Below, one piece after another: positions 44,412-56,139 of a stretch of DNA of 64,000 nt. The notes under the pieces were generated by a model that saw nothing but the letters and a program-made list of their open reading frames with translations, was not told the DNA's origin and made no database searches. The translations under genes were made by a program, and so were the position numbers. The number at the start of each line of letters is the position of its first letter. The stretch's first letter is position 1. Source of the stretch: Stomoxys calcitrans (Eukaryota; Arthropoda; Insecta; Diptera; Muscidae); assembly GCF_963082655.1 (NCBI RefSeq), contig NC_081553.1:185192195-185256194 (forward strand), given 5' to 3'.

Positions 44412-46645
44412 ACTAGCTGACCCGGGCCCGCTTCGCTGCACGAATTTCAGTTTGGATTTAAGGTGTACTCCATTCTTAAAATACTTTATTTCAACCCGAG
44501 ATTCTCATGATATCTGATTTAGGGGTATTTTCGGGGGTAAGATGGTCCCCCAGACACTAGGCCCCGAGAAAATATCAGCATCGTGCTCTTCTGTCAAATA
44601 CCATTTTTTTTTAAACCCCATATTGCCATTGGCTTAAGAGGAATTTACACGATGAGGCGCCCCCCAAACTCCTGGCCCCAAAATAGGTTATCAAATTCGT
44701 TTTCTAATCTCAAATACCTTTCACTTGAGCCTCATATCGGCATGGTCGACAAATTTTTACCCTTTGGCGGGTGTTTTGGGGAAGGGATGATGCCCTAAAT
44801 ACATGGTCTACATTTGGATACCAAATTCGTATTCTACTCCCAAAATACCTTTATTTGAGCCCCATATTGCGATGTTAAAAAGTAAAAAATTGCAGTTTGT
44901 GGGGTATTTTGGGAAAGGGGTAGACCCCCGAAAATTGGTCCCGAAAGTGGGTATCAATTCTTGCTCTACTCCCCAATACCTTTGACTTAGACTCCACATT
45001 AACATCGTCGGTAAATATGCTCGATTTAGGGGTGTTTTGGCGATTGGGGTGGTCCCCCTAACACTAAGCCCGGAAAATATATCAGCAACGTGCTCTGTTC
45101 TCATTAAGCTATATATCATTTATTTGAACCCCATATTGCCATTGGCCTCAAAATTGGATATCAAATTCGTTTTCTAATCTCATTTAAACTGCTTATTGCA
45201 AAAGTCAGCAAATATGTTCGGTTTGGGGTATTGGCCCTAAAAACTAAAAATGTTTAGTTCCACTCTCTTTAAGACCCAAATTGTCTTGGTGAGCAAATGC
45301 GTCCTATTTGGGGGTTGTTATGGTGGTGGGACGTCCGCTAAACAGTTGGCTCCTAATGTTAATATCAGATACGTGGTCTACTTTCAAATACCTTTAATTT
45401 GAGCCCCATATTTCCATAGTCGGCAAACATGCTCGGCTTGGGGGGTGTTTTGCGGGATGGGTAACCACTCAGTGAGTTGGCCTTGAAAATATATATCGGA
45501 TTCGTGTTCTACTCTAAAAACCCTTTTATTTGAACCTCATATTGTAGTAGTCCGCAAATACTTCCTATTTGGGTGGTGTTGTGTGGGTGGGGTGGCCCAA
45601 TAGACACTTTTCACATATATTGATATCCGATTCATGCTTTACGCCCAAAGACTTTTCATTTGAGCTCCATATTGCTATGGTCGTAAATTTGTCCCCTTTG
45701 GGGGATATTTTTGAGGAGAGGCGGCGCCCCAAACACTGGGTCCCCCTAAACACTTGGTCCACTTGGATATCAGATTCGAATTCTGAACTCAAATTTAAGC
45801 CTCACATTCCCGTGGTCAGTAAATAAGACCATTTACACTTTTCCAGAATATAGATATCAGATTCGTGCTTTACTCCCAAAGACCTTTCATTTGAGCCCCA
45901 TATTTCTATGGTCGTAAATTTGAGCCCTTGGTGGATGTTTTTGGAGAGAGGAGGCCCCCCAAACACTTGGTCCCATATTTGGATATCAGATTCTAATTCT
46001 ACCCTCAAATACCTTTTATTTAAGCCCCATATTCTCATGGTCAGTAAATAAGTCCTGTTTGGGGATGTTTTGGGGATGTTTTGGGGTGGACCCCCAGAAA
46101 CGTGGTCCCACATTCGGATATTAAATTCGTATTCTACTCGCAAATACCTTTCATTTGAGTCCCATATTGCCATGGTCGGTAAATATTTCCGATTTAGGGG
46201 CGTTTTGGGGCTTGGGGTGGTCCCCCTAACACTTGGTCCGACAATTGGATATCATATACGTTTTCTTATCCCGAAATCTTTCATTTGAGTCCCATATTGT
46301 CGTGATTGGTCTCAATATATGTTTGAGAGGTTTTTGGGGTGGGGCGGCCCCCCTAGGTACCCCATCCAAAATTTGGATAACAAATTTTTATTTTTAGGGT
46401 ACTATATGAGAGCACACAAAATTTCGCTTAAATCGCACCACCCATCTCCGAGATCTGACGTTTCTGAAAATTATGGTAAAGGGGAGGGTCTGCCCCCCAC
46501 TTTAGATATCCAAAAATGTAGTACCCTATTTTCACCACGGGGTCATTATGCACCATCTGTGAAAATTTCACAAAAATCGGTTCAGCCGTTTCTGAGCCTG
46601 TAAGGAACACATAAACATACAATCAAACATACAAACACAAATTGA
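44412..46645 (+). repeat. Family A element, nearly complete
   Basis: Head ACTAGCTGACCCGGGCCCGC, then about fourteen units with TTTGAGCCCCATATTG and GGGGTGTTTTGGGG. The GATATCA anchor lies near 45853, 45982, 46116 and 46247, giving a period around 130 bp. Tail: AAAATCGGTTCAGCCGTTTC, then ACATAAACATACAATCAAAC. Dozens of small frames in it (44583-46603) are repeat read-through. It is followed directly by family D. Confidence 0.85.
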
Positions 46646-48556
46646 TTTTTATACCCTCCACCATGATGGGGGTAATTTCGTCATTCTGTTTGTAAAACCT
46701 CGAGATATGCGTCTGAGGTATATATATTCTTGATCGTCATGTCATTTTAAGTCGATCGAGCCATGTCCGTCCGTCTGTCTGTCGAAAGCACGCTAACTTC
46801 AAAGGAGTAAAGCTATCAGTGTGAAATTTTGCGCAAATACTTATTATTAGTGTAGGTCGGTTGGTATTATAAATGGGCCAAATCGGTCCATGTTTTGATA
46901 TAACTGCCTTATAAACCTATCTTAGGTCTTAACTTCTTGAGCCTCTAGAGGGCGCAATTCTCATCCGGTTTGGCTGAAATTTTGCACGAAGCGTTGTGAT
47001 ATAATTTCCAACAACTGTGTTTAGGATGATTCAAATTGGTTCATAAACTGATATAGCTGCCATATAAACCGATCTGGGATCTTGACTTTATGAGCCTCTA
47101 GAGGGCGCAATTGTCATCCGATAAGACTAAAATTTTGCATGTGGTATTATGGTATCACTTGCAGCAACTGTGTTCAGTATGATTCAAATCGGTTTATAAC
47201 TTGATATAACTGTCATATAAACCGATCTTGGGTCTTGACTTCTTGAGCCTCTAGATGGCGCAATTCTTGTCCGATTTGACTGAAATTTTGCACATAGTGT
47301 TTTGGTATCACTTCCAACAAATGTGTTTAGTATGATTCAAATTGGTTCATAAACTGATATAGCTGCCATATAAACTGATCTGGGATCTTGACTTCTTGAG
47401 CCTCTAGAGGGCGCAATTCTCGTCCGATTTGACTGATATTTTGCGCGTGGTATTATGGTTTCACTTGCAACAACTGTGTTCAGTATGATTCAAATCGGTT
47501 TATAGCTTGATATAGCTTCCATATAAACCGATCTTGGATCTTGACTTCTTGAGCCTCTAGATGGCGCAATCCTCATCCGGTTTGGCTGAAATTATGCATG
47601 AGGCGTTTTGATATAATTTGCAACAACTGTGTTTTGTATGATTCAAATCGGTTCATAGCCTGATATAGCTGCCATATAAACCGATCTTGGGTCTTGACTT
47701 CTTGAGCCTCTAGATGGCGCAATTCTCGTCCGATTTGACTGAAATTTTTCACGTGGTGTTTTGGTGTCACTTCCAACAACTGTGTTTAGTATGATTCAAA
47801 TCGGTACATAGCCTGATATAGCTGCCATACAAACCGATCTTGGGTCTAGACCTCTTGAGCCTCTAGAGGGCGCAATTCTCGTCCGATTTGACTGCAAATT
47901 TGCAAGTGGTGTTTTGGTATCACCTCCAACAACTGTGTTCAGTATGATTCAAATCGGTGTAGAACTTGATATAGCTGCCATATAAACCCATCTTGGGTCT
48001 TGACTTCTTGAGCATCTAGAGGGCGCAATTCTCGTCCGATTTGACTGAAATTTTGCACATAGTGTTTTGGTATCACTTTCAACAACTTTGTTCAGTATGA
48101 TTCAAATCGGTTCATAACCTGATATAGCTGCCATATAAACCGGTCTGGCATCTTGACTTCTTGAGCCAATAGAGGACGCAATTGTCATCCTATTTGGCAG
48201 TCATTTTGTACAATGGCTTCTCTCATGACCTTCAACATACGTGTTCAATATGGTCTGAATCGATCGATAGCTTGCTACAGCTCCCATATAAACCCATCTC
48301 CCGATTTTGCTTCTTGAGCCCCTACAAGACGCAATTCTTATCCGAATGAATTGAAATATTACACAATGACTTCTACAATGTTCAGCATTCATTTATGATC
48401 CGAGTCGGACTATAACTCGATATAGCTCCAATAGCATAACAGTTCTTATTCTTTGTTTGCCTTAAAAGAGATACCGCGGATAGAACTCAACAAATGCGAT
48501 CCATGGTGGAGGGTATATAAGATTCGGCCCTGCCGAACTTGTCACACTCTTACTTG
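46646..48556 (+). repeat. Family D element, complete, long array
   Basis: From TTTTTATACCCTCCACCATG through a short GTCCGTCCGTCTGTCTGTC tract (46765). About nine units with CTTGAGCCTCTAGAGGGCGC follow, to the end hairpin TTCGGCCCTGCCGAA (48523-48537) and CTCTTACTTG. The hairpin has a 6-bp stem and 3-nt loop here. Minus frames at 47573 and 48201 are array-derived. Confidence 0.9.
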
Positions 48557-49747
48557 TTTAATATCTATCACTCCAAAACTGCCAAATTATTGACATTATT
48601 TGTAATTCCCATTATGTATCACGCTCACACATAGATGCATGAGCATGAGCATGAATTGAGACAAATTCTATTTAGTATGTCACGTAATTCCGTTCTCCAT
48701 AAATGTGGGAGTTGTCTTATCTTATCTCTTTGGCATGTCAGACACATTGTGAATATGCATTTGGAAAAACATAAACGCGTATGCATACAGAAGAAGAAGA
48801 AAAAAAAGAAACGAATCCATTAAACTCAGATTGAAAATGAACTTATGGCAATAAAAAGCACACACAAAAGGAAAGTAACAAAAAAAGCCACAAAAAAAAA
48901 TCCCAATTCATATGGACTTGTGGTTTGCGAAAGCAGAATAAAAACGAACATAAAGTCATCTGTAGCAGTCCATCCAGTCATTTGTCAGTCTGTCTGTTTG
49001 CTTGCTTGTTTTTCAGTTGGCCTGTCTGTTTTTCTGTCTTCTTATCTTGAGAATGACTACAATTTGTAATGTCTGTTGCAGCTTTAACTTTGTTGCTGCT
49101 GACATGCAAGCAACTTTAACATACATGGAGCTTTCTTAAGCGGGTAGAAGATTTCCAATGGAAGTCAGGCCACAAAATGTAAAAAAATTTTTACTTAGCA
49201 TTAAATCTTTTTGAAAGAATTTGATTTCAAAATATTGTATTTGATTTTCCAAAGTGATTTTCCTTGCTTACCTTATACAACATATGTGGGGTATTTTTTT
49301 CAAGCTGTTGGGAAAAAAGGGAAACAAAATAAATTCTATAATGTCATTCTATTTACAGCTCATACTTGTGTGCATATGAAGTGCAAATTGACATTTTTCA
49401 GCGATTCCCTCCTCCACATAACCGTCTGTTTCTTTTTTATGTCTCTCTAGCTTTTCAGTGTTGTTTTATTGAATTCCCCATCATAGTCATAGTGCACATT
49501 GCACATGCATTCATATCCTCTTTATCATCACTTGCCATAGTGCTTGCAATTCATGCATTCTTTATTTCCTTCCTTCCGTTTGTCCTTCCTGTCAAGCATA
49601 CAGAATTTCTTGTGTGTGTGTTTTTCAAGTTGTTACTTTTTTGCTGCTACTCTTCCATGTCCCTGGACACACAACTAACATGTGAGAGAATATGTGTGGG
49701 TTTGTATACCCACGCCGAAGCATGGAGATAAATTCATTTCATATGCA
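48557..49747. other. Single-copy AT-rich DNA
   Basis: A-rich run at 48789-48808, GCATGAGCATGAGCATGAAT near 48638 (also near 1329) and pyrimidine-rich + strand 49380-49640. Frames of 79-121 residues at 49211-49731 are hydrophobic and low-complexity, with no motif. Confidence 0.45.
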
Positions 49748-49912
49748 ACTAGCTGGACAGGGCCCGCTTCGCTGCGCCGTCTTTCACTCTTCTATTCTAT
49801 TGGAGCCCTATGCGGTCACGTCAGGAAATATGTCCTGTTTGGGGGTACAGCCTTTCAGATATTTCGCGCCAATGTGGATATTATATTGGTGCTCTTCTCC
49901 CAAGTCCAAAAG
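49748..49912 (+). repeat. Family A head fragment
   Basis: ACTAGCTGGACAGGGCCCGC then TTCGCTGCGCCGTCTTTCAC, and one unit with ATTGGAGCCCTATGC. It switches to LINE sequence at about 49912. Confidence 0.65.
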
Positions 49913-50542
49913 TCCGAAAATTCTACCAAAGAATTAAACATCAAACCGATGGCTTTGGTGCAGGCACATCCTCCTGCAGAGACAAAGAAGGAAATCTGGT
50001 AACTGACACAGATAGCATGCTGAGGATATGCAAAGAACATTTTACCCAAATGCTAGTCTCCGACGTTGGCGGTGAAAAATGAGGTCCGGAAATTCTACCA
50101 AGGCATTTAACATCAAATCGATGGCTTTACAGGCACATCCTCCTGCAGAGGCAAAGAAGGAAATCTGGTAACTGACACAGACAACATGCTGAGGATATGG
50201 AAAGAACATTTTACCCAACTGCTAGTGTCCTACATTGGCGGCGATCGGGATACCGCAGAACCAATCCCTGATGATGGTATAGAATGTACACCTCCTAGTC
50301 AGAATGAGGTCCAAGTAGCAGTGACCCGACTAAAGAACAACAAGGCAGCAGGAGCCGACGGGTTACCCGTTGAACTATTTAAGACCGGAGGCGACACGCT
50401 GATAAGGCGTATGCATCAGCTAATCTGCGCAATCTGGCTAGAAGAACGCATACCCGATGATTGGAACCTCAGCATACTATGTCCCGTACACAAGAAGAAA
50501 GGAGACAAGACGGAATGTGCCAACTGCAGAGGAATAAGGTTC
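49913..50542 (+). pseudogene. RTE-type LINE fragment with internal tandem duplication
   Basis: The first copy reads FYQRIKHQTDGFGAGTSSCR and DKEGNLVTDTDSMLRICKEH to FTQMLVSDVGGEK then a stop (49911-50082). The same segment restarts about 172 bp later (ATTCTACC at 50091) and continues into RT sequence in the frame 50186-50563: WKEHFTQLLVSYIGGDRDTA, NNKAAGADGLPVELFKTGGD and DDWNLSILCPVHKKKGDKTE. It stops before the first catalytic Asp, where family D begins at 50543. It belongs to the same family as 14294-15872. Confidence 0.85.
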
Positions 50543-51099
50543 TTTCAAAGAGCCTCTAGATGACTCAATTCCTATCCGATTTGACTGAAATTTTGCACAT
50601 AGTGTTTCGGTATCATTTCCAACAACTTTGTTCTGTATGATTCAAATCGGCCCATAACCTCATATAGCTGTCACAAAAACCGATCTTGGGTCTTGACTTC
50701 TTGAGCCTCTAGAGGTCGCAATTATTATTCGATTTGCCTGAAATTTCGTTCGACGTATCCTCTCATGAGCATCAACATACGTGTTTATTATGGTCTGAAT
50801 CGGTCTATAGCCTGATACAGCTCCCATATAAATCGATCTCTCTATTTTACTTCTTGAGCCACTAGAGGGCGCAATTTTTATACGAATTGGCTGACATTTA
50901 CACAGGTCTCCAACATTTAATTGAATTGTGGTCCAAACTGGACCATATCTTGATATCACTCTAATAGCAGAGAAAATCTTTTTTTGTATCCTTTTTTTTC
51001 CTAAGAAGAGATGCCAGGAAAAGAACTCGACAAATGCGATCCATGGTGGAGGGTATATAAGATTCGGCCTGGCCGAACTTAGCACGCTTTTACTTGTTA
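50543..51099 (+). repeat. Family D element, 5' truncated
   Basis: Enters at AGAGCCTCTAGATGACTCAA inside an array unit, has three units, and ends with hairpin TTCGGCCTGGCCGAA (51063-51077) and CTTTTACTTG. LINE 5' sequence in opposite orientation follows. Confidence 0.8.
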
Positions 51100-51405
51100 C
51101 CATTCCTTTGTTTCTCATTGTTTTTGTTTCTCAGTATTTAATTAAGAAGCAGTTCTGCCTGACTCCTCACTAAGACTCTTCTCTCGAAAATCGCTGACTG
51201 CTCGCGGTCGCATTTGCAGCTACTTCGCATCAAAACGGAGCTTTCCATCATCCGCCACCTGTGGACGCGCCCGGTCGCTTTTAGCTAAGCTTCCCTTGGT
51301 AACGATGGACGCCACACAAGTCGGAGCTCAAAGTTCCAGCCTGTGTCTTGCTCATAGATATCCAGTGTCGGCCGGGTATCTCTATTTAGGTTACGTTATT
51401 TTTTA
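51100..51405 (-). pseudogene. RTE-type LINE 5' non-coding fragment
   Basis: It begins with CATTCCTTTGTTTCTCATTG, the reverse of the LINE start seen at 42345. It then matches 17580-17850: CAGTATTTAATTAA, CTCTCGAAAATCGCTGACTG, TCGGAGCTCAAAGTTCCAGC and GTGTCGGCCGGGTATCT. No coding part. Confidence 0.7.
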
Positions 51406-52451
51406 AAGTCATCTACCTTGTGAATCTTCTGTAGTAAGAGATTTAGTTCAACGGTTGGAATATGTCAAACAAAGGTTGTCTCTGTGTACTGAAAGTTTAA
51501 TTAGCCCTTACCCATTGACACGAGAAAAGTCATCCAACAGTTTTTTTACAAAATAAAATTCTAGACATGATCTACCATTATCCTGCTGACTGTAATGGTG
51601 TTCTGCAGTTGCTACTGTTCCATGATTTCGTTATGAATTGTTTAAAGCAATTTACCATTTTAATGGACTCCTTTGTGGTTTAAATCAATACAACAAATGT
51701 TACTTTGTACCACTCACATTCCATTCAAGCAATCATTCAATATCATTCTTAGAAACCACATCACTGCAGAAATTCTTCTTGGAAAATTCAATGGAAAAAT
51801 CTTCCGTCGAAATGCGACGAAATAAACTTCTGTTGAAGGGCCCCTTAAGTGGTGGCATTGCTCCCAACACTTGAACTTCCTACGAGACGCATAACAAACA
51901 TGAATTTGACATGTATGTATGCAAAATACTGTTTATGCAAGACTTGGCGATGCTAACAAATCTCTTGTGAAGCATTTGTACAAAAATCTCCAAAGGCAAT
52001 AGATCGAAAGCATCCATCCAAACGAAGGCACTTAAAACCAAACTGTTACATTTATCACAAGAAAATGCAAGAAAACGCAAAGAAAGGCAAGTGGGGAGAA
52101 AAGAAAAGATCCTATCTAAAGAAGAAAATTGACAAGCTGTAAGTGCAACACATGAAGAAAATCACTTGACACACAAATGATATTCAGAATGCATTACATT
52201 TCTATGGTCGAACGGAAAGGAAAATTGTTCAAGGATACAATGAAGGGCTACGAAGATAAAAATTGAGGCATTTTTAAGGAATTTCATTAAGGGGACAACA
52301 TTATTTTGAAGATTCTTTTGACACTTTATGCTCGATATGATTTAAATCAAATATACACCGGAAAAATGTTTGTCCTAATTTTGAAGATTTTGAAGGAAAC
52401 ATTTCCTTTGGTAAAAGATAGTTTACTTTATATTAAGAATTTTTCTAGCTT
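51406..52451. other. Single-copy AT-rich DNA
   Basis: No repeat family and no credible frame; the longest are 73-78 residues without motif. Confidence 0.45.
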
Positions 52452-54284
52452 TCAGCATAGGAAGGGGGTATACAGATCTAGTCATTCCGTATGTAACACC
52501 TCGAAATATTGGTCTAAGACCCCATAAAGTATATTTATTCTTGATCCTTATGACATTTTAAGTCGATTTAGCCGTCCGTCTGTCCGTCCGTCCGTCTGTC
52601 TTTCGAAAGCACGCTAATTTTTAATGGAGTAAAGCTAAGCGCTTAAAATTTTGCACAAATACTTCCTTTAGGCGTAGGTCTTTTGGGCTTGTAAATGGGC
52701 CAAATCGATCCATGTTTTGATATAGCTGCCATATAACCCGATCTTATGTCGTGACTTCTTGAGCTCCTAGAGGGCGCAATTCTTATCCAATTTGGCTGAA
52801 ATTTTTCATGAGGTGTTTGTAATGATTTCCAACAACTGTGCTGAATTGATCGAAATCAGTTCAAAACCTGATGTAGCTGTCATATAAACTGATCTCCTGA
52901 TTAGACTTCTTTAGCCTATAGAGGGCGCAATTGTTATCCAATTTAGTTGAAATTTTGCACATGTCGTTTTGATATGAGTTCCAAAAACTGCGCTAAGTGT
53001 GATGAAAATATGTCTATACCCTGATATAGCTGGCACATAAACCCATCTCTCTATTAGACTTCTTGAGCCTCTAGAGGGCGCAATTGTTATCCAATTTGGT
53101 TGAAAATTTCTCCATGTTGTTTTTATATGAGTTCCAACAACTGCGCTAAGTATGATCAAAATATGTCTATACCCTGATATAGCCGCCATATATACCAATC
53201 TCCCGATTAGACTTTTTGAGCCTCTATAGGGGGCCATTGTTATCCTATTTTGCATATGTCGTTTTGGTACGACTTCCAACAACTGTGCCAAGTATGATCT
53301 TAATCGGTCCATATCCTGAGATAGCTGGCAAATTAACTGATCTCCCGATTAGACTTCTTTAGCCTCTAGAGGGCGCAATTGTTATCCAATTGGATTGAAA
53401 TTTTGCACATATCGTTTTGGAATGACTTGCAACAACTGTGTCGAGCATAGTCTGAATCAGTCCATAACCTGATATAGCTGCCATTTTAACCGATCTCCCG
53501 ATTAGACTTCTTTAGCCTCTAGAGGGCGCAGTTGTTCTCCAATTGGATTGAAATTTTGCACATATCGTTTTGGAATGACTTCCAACAATTGTGTCGAGCA
53601 TGCTTTAAATTAGTCTATAACCTGATATAGCCGTCATATAAATCGATCTTTCGATTAGACTTCTTGAGCTTCTAGAGGGCGCAATTCTTATTCCATTTGG
53701 CTGACATTTTGCATGAGGTCTTTTGTTATGACTTCCAACATTTGTATTGAATATGGTCTGAGTCAGTCCATATCCTGATATAGCTGCCATATAAACTGAT
53801 TTTCCTATTAGACTGCTTGAGCCTCTAGAAGGCGCAATTGAATTCCAATTAGGTTGAAATTTTGCACTTGTCTTTTTCATATGACTTCCAACTAATTATG
53901 GTTCAAATCGGTGTATAACCTGATATAGCCGCCATAGAAACCGATCTCCTGACTACACATCTTTAGCCTCTAGAGGGCGCAATTCTTAATCAATTTGGCT
54001 GAAATTTGGAACGAGGTGTTTTGTTATGGCTTCCAACATTTGTGTTAAATATGGTCTGAATCAGTCGATAACCTGATATAGCTGCCATAGAAACCGATCT
54101 CCTGATTAGACTTTAGCCTATAGAGGGCGCAATTGTTATCCAATTTGATTGAAATTTTGCACATATCGTTGTGGTATGACTTCCAACAACTGTCTCAATT
54201 ATGGTCTTAATCAGTCCATATCCCGATATAGCTGCCATATAAATCGATCTCCCGATTAGATTTTTAAGCTTCTAGAAATGCGCC
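52452..54284 (+). repeat. Family D array, forward half of an inverted pair
   Basis: The degenerate start (GCATAGGAAGGGGGTATACA), CCGTCCGTCTGTCCGTCCG (52572) and about eleven units with TCTAGAGGGCGCAATTGTTA follow. It stops at about 54284 in AGCTTCTAGAAATGCGCCC, where orientation flips. There is no hairpin end. Confidence 0.8.
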
Positions 54285-54899
54285 CTTTAGGGGCTCTAGG
54301 GAGATCGGTTTCTATGGGAGCTGTATCAGGCTATAGACTGATTCAGACCATATTTGGCTCAGTTGTTGTGCGTCATAACAAAACACCTCATGTAAATTTT
54401 AGCCATATCGAATTCGAATTGGGCATTCTAGAAGCTCAAAAAGTCTAATCGAGATGTAATCGGTCATGGCAGAAGCCATTATACAAAACTCCAGCCAAAT
54501 CGCATAATAAATGCTCCCTCCAGAGGCTCAAAAGTTCAAGATCCCAGATCGGTTTATACGGCAGCTATAACAAGTTATGAACCGATTTAAACCATATTTG
54601 GCACAATTGTTGGAAGTCATAACGAACCACGTCGTGCAAAATTTCAGCCTTATCGGGTAATAATTGCCCCCTCCAGAGGCTCAAGAAGTAAAGACCTCAG
54701 ATTAGTTTTTATCAGCTTACGGACCGATTTCAACCATACTTAGCACAGTTGTTGGAAATCACAAGAAAACTCCTCATTCGAAATTTCAGCCAAATCGGAT
54801 AAGAATTGCGCCCTCTAGTGGCTCAATAAGTTAAGATTCAAAATCGGTTTATATGACAGCTATATCAGATTATGCGCCGATTTGATCTGTACTTAGCAC

Positions 54900-55844
54900 C
54901 AGAGATGGCCTGTCAGAAACAGTGACGTATATGACATACATTTCCGACGTATATTACATACGTCGAAAACGTCGTAAACCTAGCCAAAAAACTAGGTTTC
55001 TGACAGAAAAAAAAATTCGAACGAAAATATGTCGAATTTTTGATCTGATTAACTAAAAATTTTGGCATAAGTAATTTTTTCCTCCTGGAGACGAACAATA
55101 TTGAAATTGGAAAAAACGGTTCAGAATTAGAAAAAGCTACCGTAGGTTTACACGATTTTTACCAATATTGTTATAAAATGAATGACATCTGAGGTAGTGT
55201 CAAGTGAAATGGTAGATGGCGTGTTAAGTATGCTAATGTGAGGTAATGTCAAGTGAAATGGAAGATGGCGTGTTAAGTATTTTATTGAATAAGTAATGTT
55301 ATTTTTAAGTATTGTTATTGAATAACATAATTAACACTCCATGTACCATTTCACTTGACACTTCCTCAGATGTCATGCATTTTTAACATATGTCGTTTAC
55401 AACAGCTTTCAAAAAGCAAATTAAAACGGGAGAAGCAAATAATTTTGCAAAAGGATACAAAATAATTGCAATTTCTAAATATAATTGATGAAAACTAATA
55501 ATTTATGGATTTTTTGCTTCACAAAAAAATCCTTAAACGTTACTTTATAAATTGACTTGAAATTTGCGTATATTTCCAATTTATTGTGTGAAAAATGTAA
55601 ATGCAAAAATTAAAAAAAAAACTTAATATTTCTTTTATTGCGAAATTTTTTTACATATAAACTCTTCTATATACAACAAATAAGTGACAATAATATTTGT
55701 TAAAAATCAAACTTTTGCACTGAGTTATTAAGGTTTATGACGTTTGCGACTTTTTCTACGTTTTATACAAGTATACGACGTTTTCGACTTTTACAACTTT
55801 TTGACAGTCGGAAACCTAAAAAATCGTCTTACGGACCATCTCTG
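54900..55844. mobile_element. hAT-type MITE with 8-bp target duplication
   Basis: The ends are CAGAGATGGCC and GGACCATCTCTG. The flanking 8-mers are CTTAGCAC (54892-54899) and CTTAGCAG (55845-55852), one mismatch. Subterminal ACGTCG words repeat on both sides (54946-54975, 55739-55790), a habit of hAT ends. 945 bp, AT-rich, no transposase. A second inverted-repeat element sits inside at 55182-55376. Confidence 0.85.
55182..55376. repeat. Inverted repeat, ~47-bp arms, inside the hAT MITE
   Basis: Arms ATGACATCTGAGGTAGTGTC (from 55182) and its inverted partner ending TGTCAT at 55376 match at about 44 of 47 positions. The left arm's CAAGTGAAATGG segment is repeated once more at 55250, a local direct duplication of about 50 bp. 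Confidence 0.8.
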
Positions 55845-56139
55845 CTTAGCAGAGTTGTTGGAAATCATAACGGAACATGTCATGCTAAATTGCAGCCAAA
55901 TCGGATAGGAATTGCGCCCTCTAGAGGCTCAAGAAGTCAAGACCCCAGACCTGTTTATATGACAGTTAGATCAGGTCATGGACCGATTTCAACCATACTT
56001 AGCACTGTTGTTGAAAATCATAATAAAACAGCTCGTGCCAAATTTCGGCCAAATCAGATTATAATTGCGCCCTCTAGTGGCTTAAGAAATCAAGATTTAA
56101 GATTGGTTTATATGGAGGCCATATCAAAACATGGACAGA

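Larger units (their letters stand above)
54285..56139 (-). repeat. Family D array, reverse half, with hAT MITE inside
   Basis: Units now read GCTCAAGAAGTCAAGA and GGTTTATATGRCAGCTATAT. The array is interrupted at 54900-55844 by a hAT-type MITE and resumes with the duplicated CTTAGCAG. It ends without (GTCY)n at ATATCAAAACATGGACAGAT, where family B sequence begins. Confidence 0.75.
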
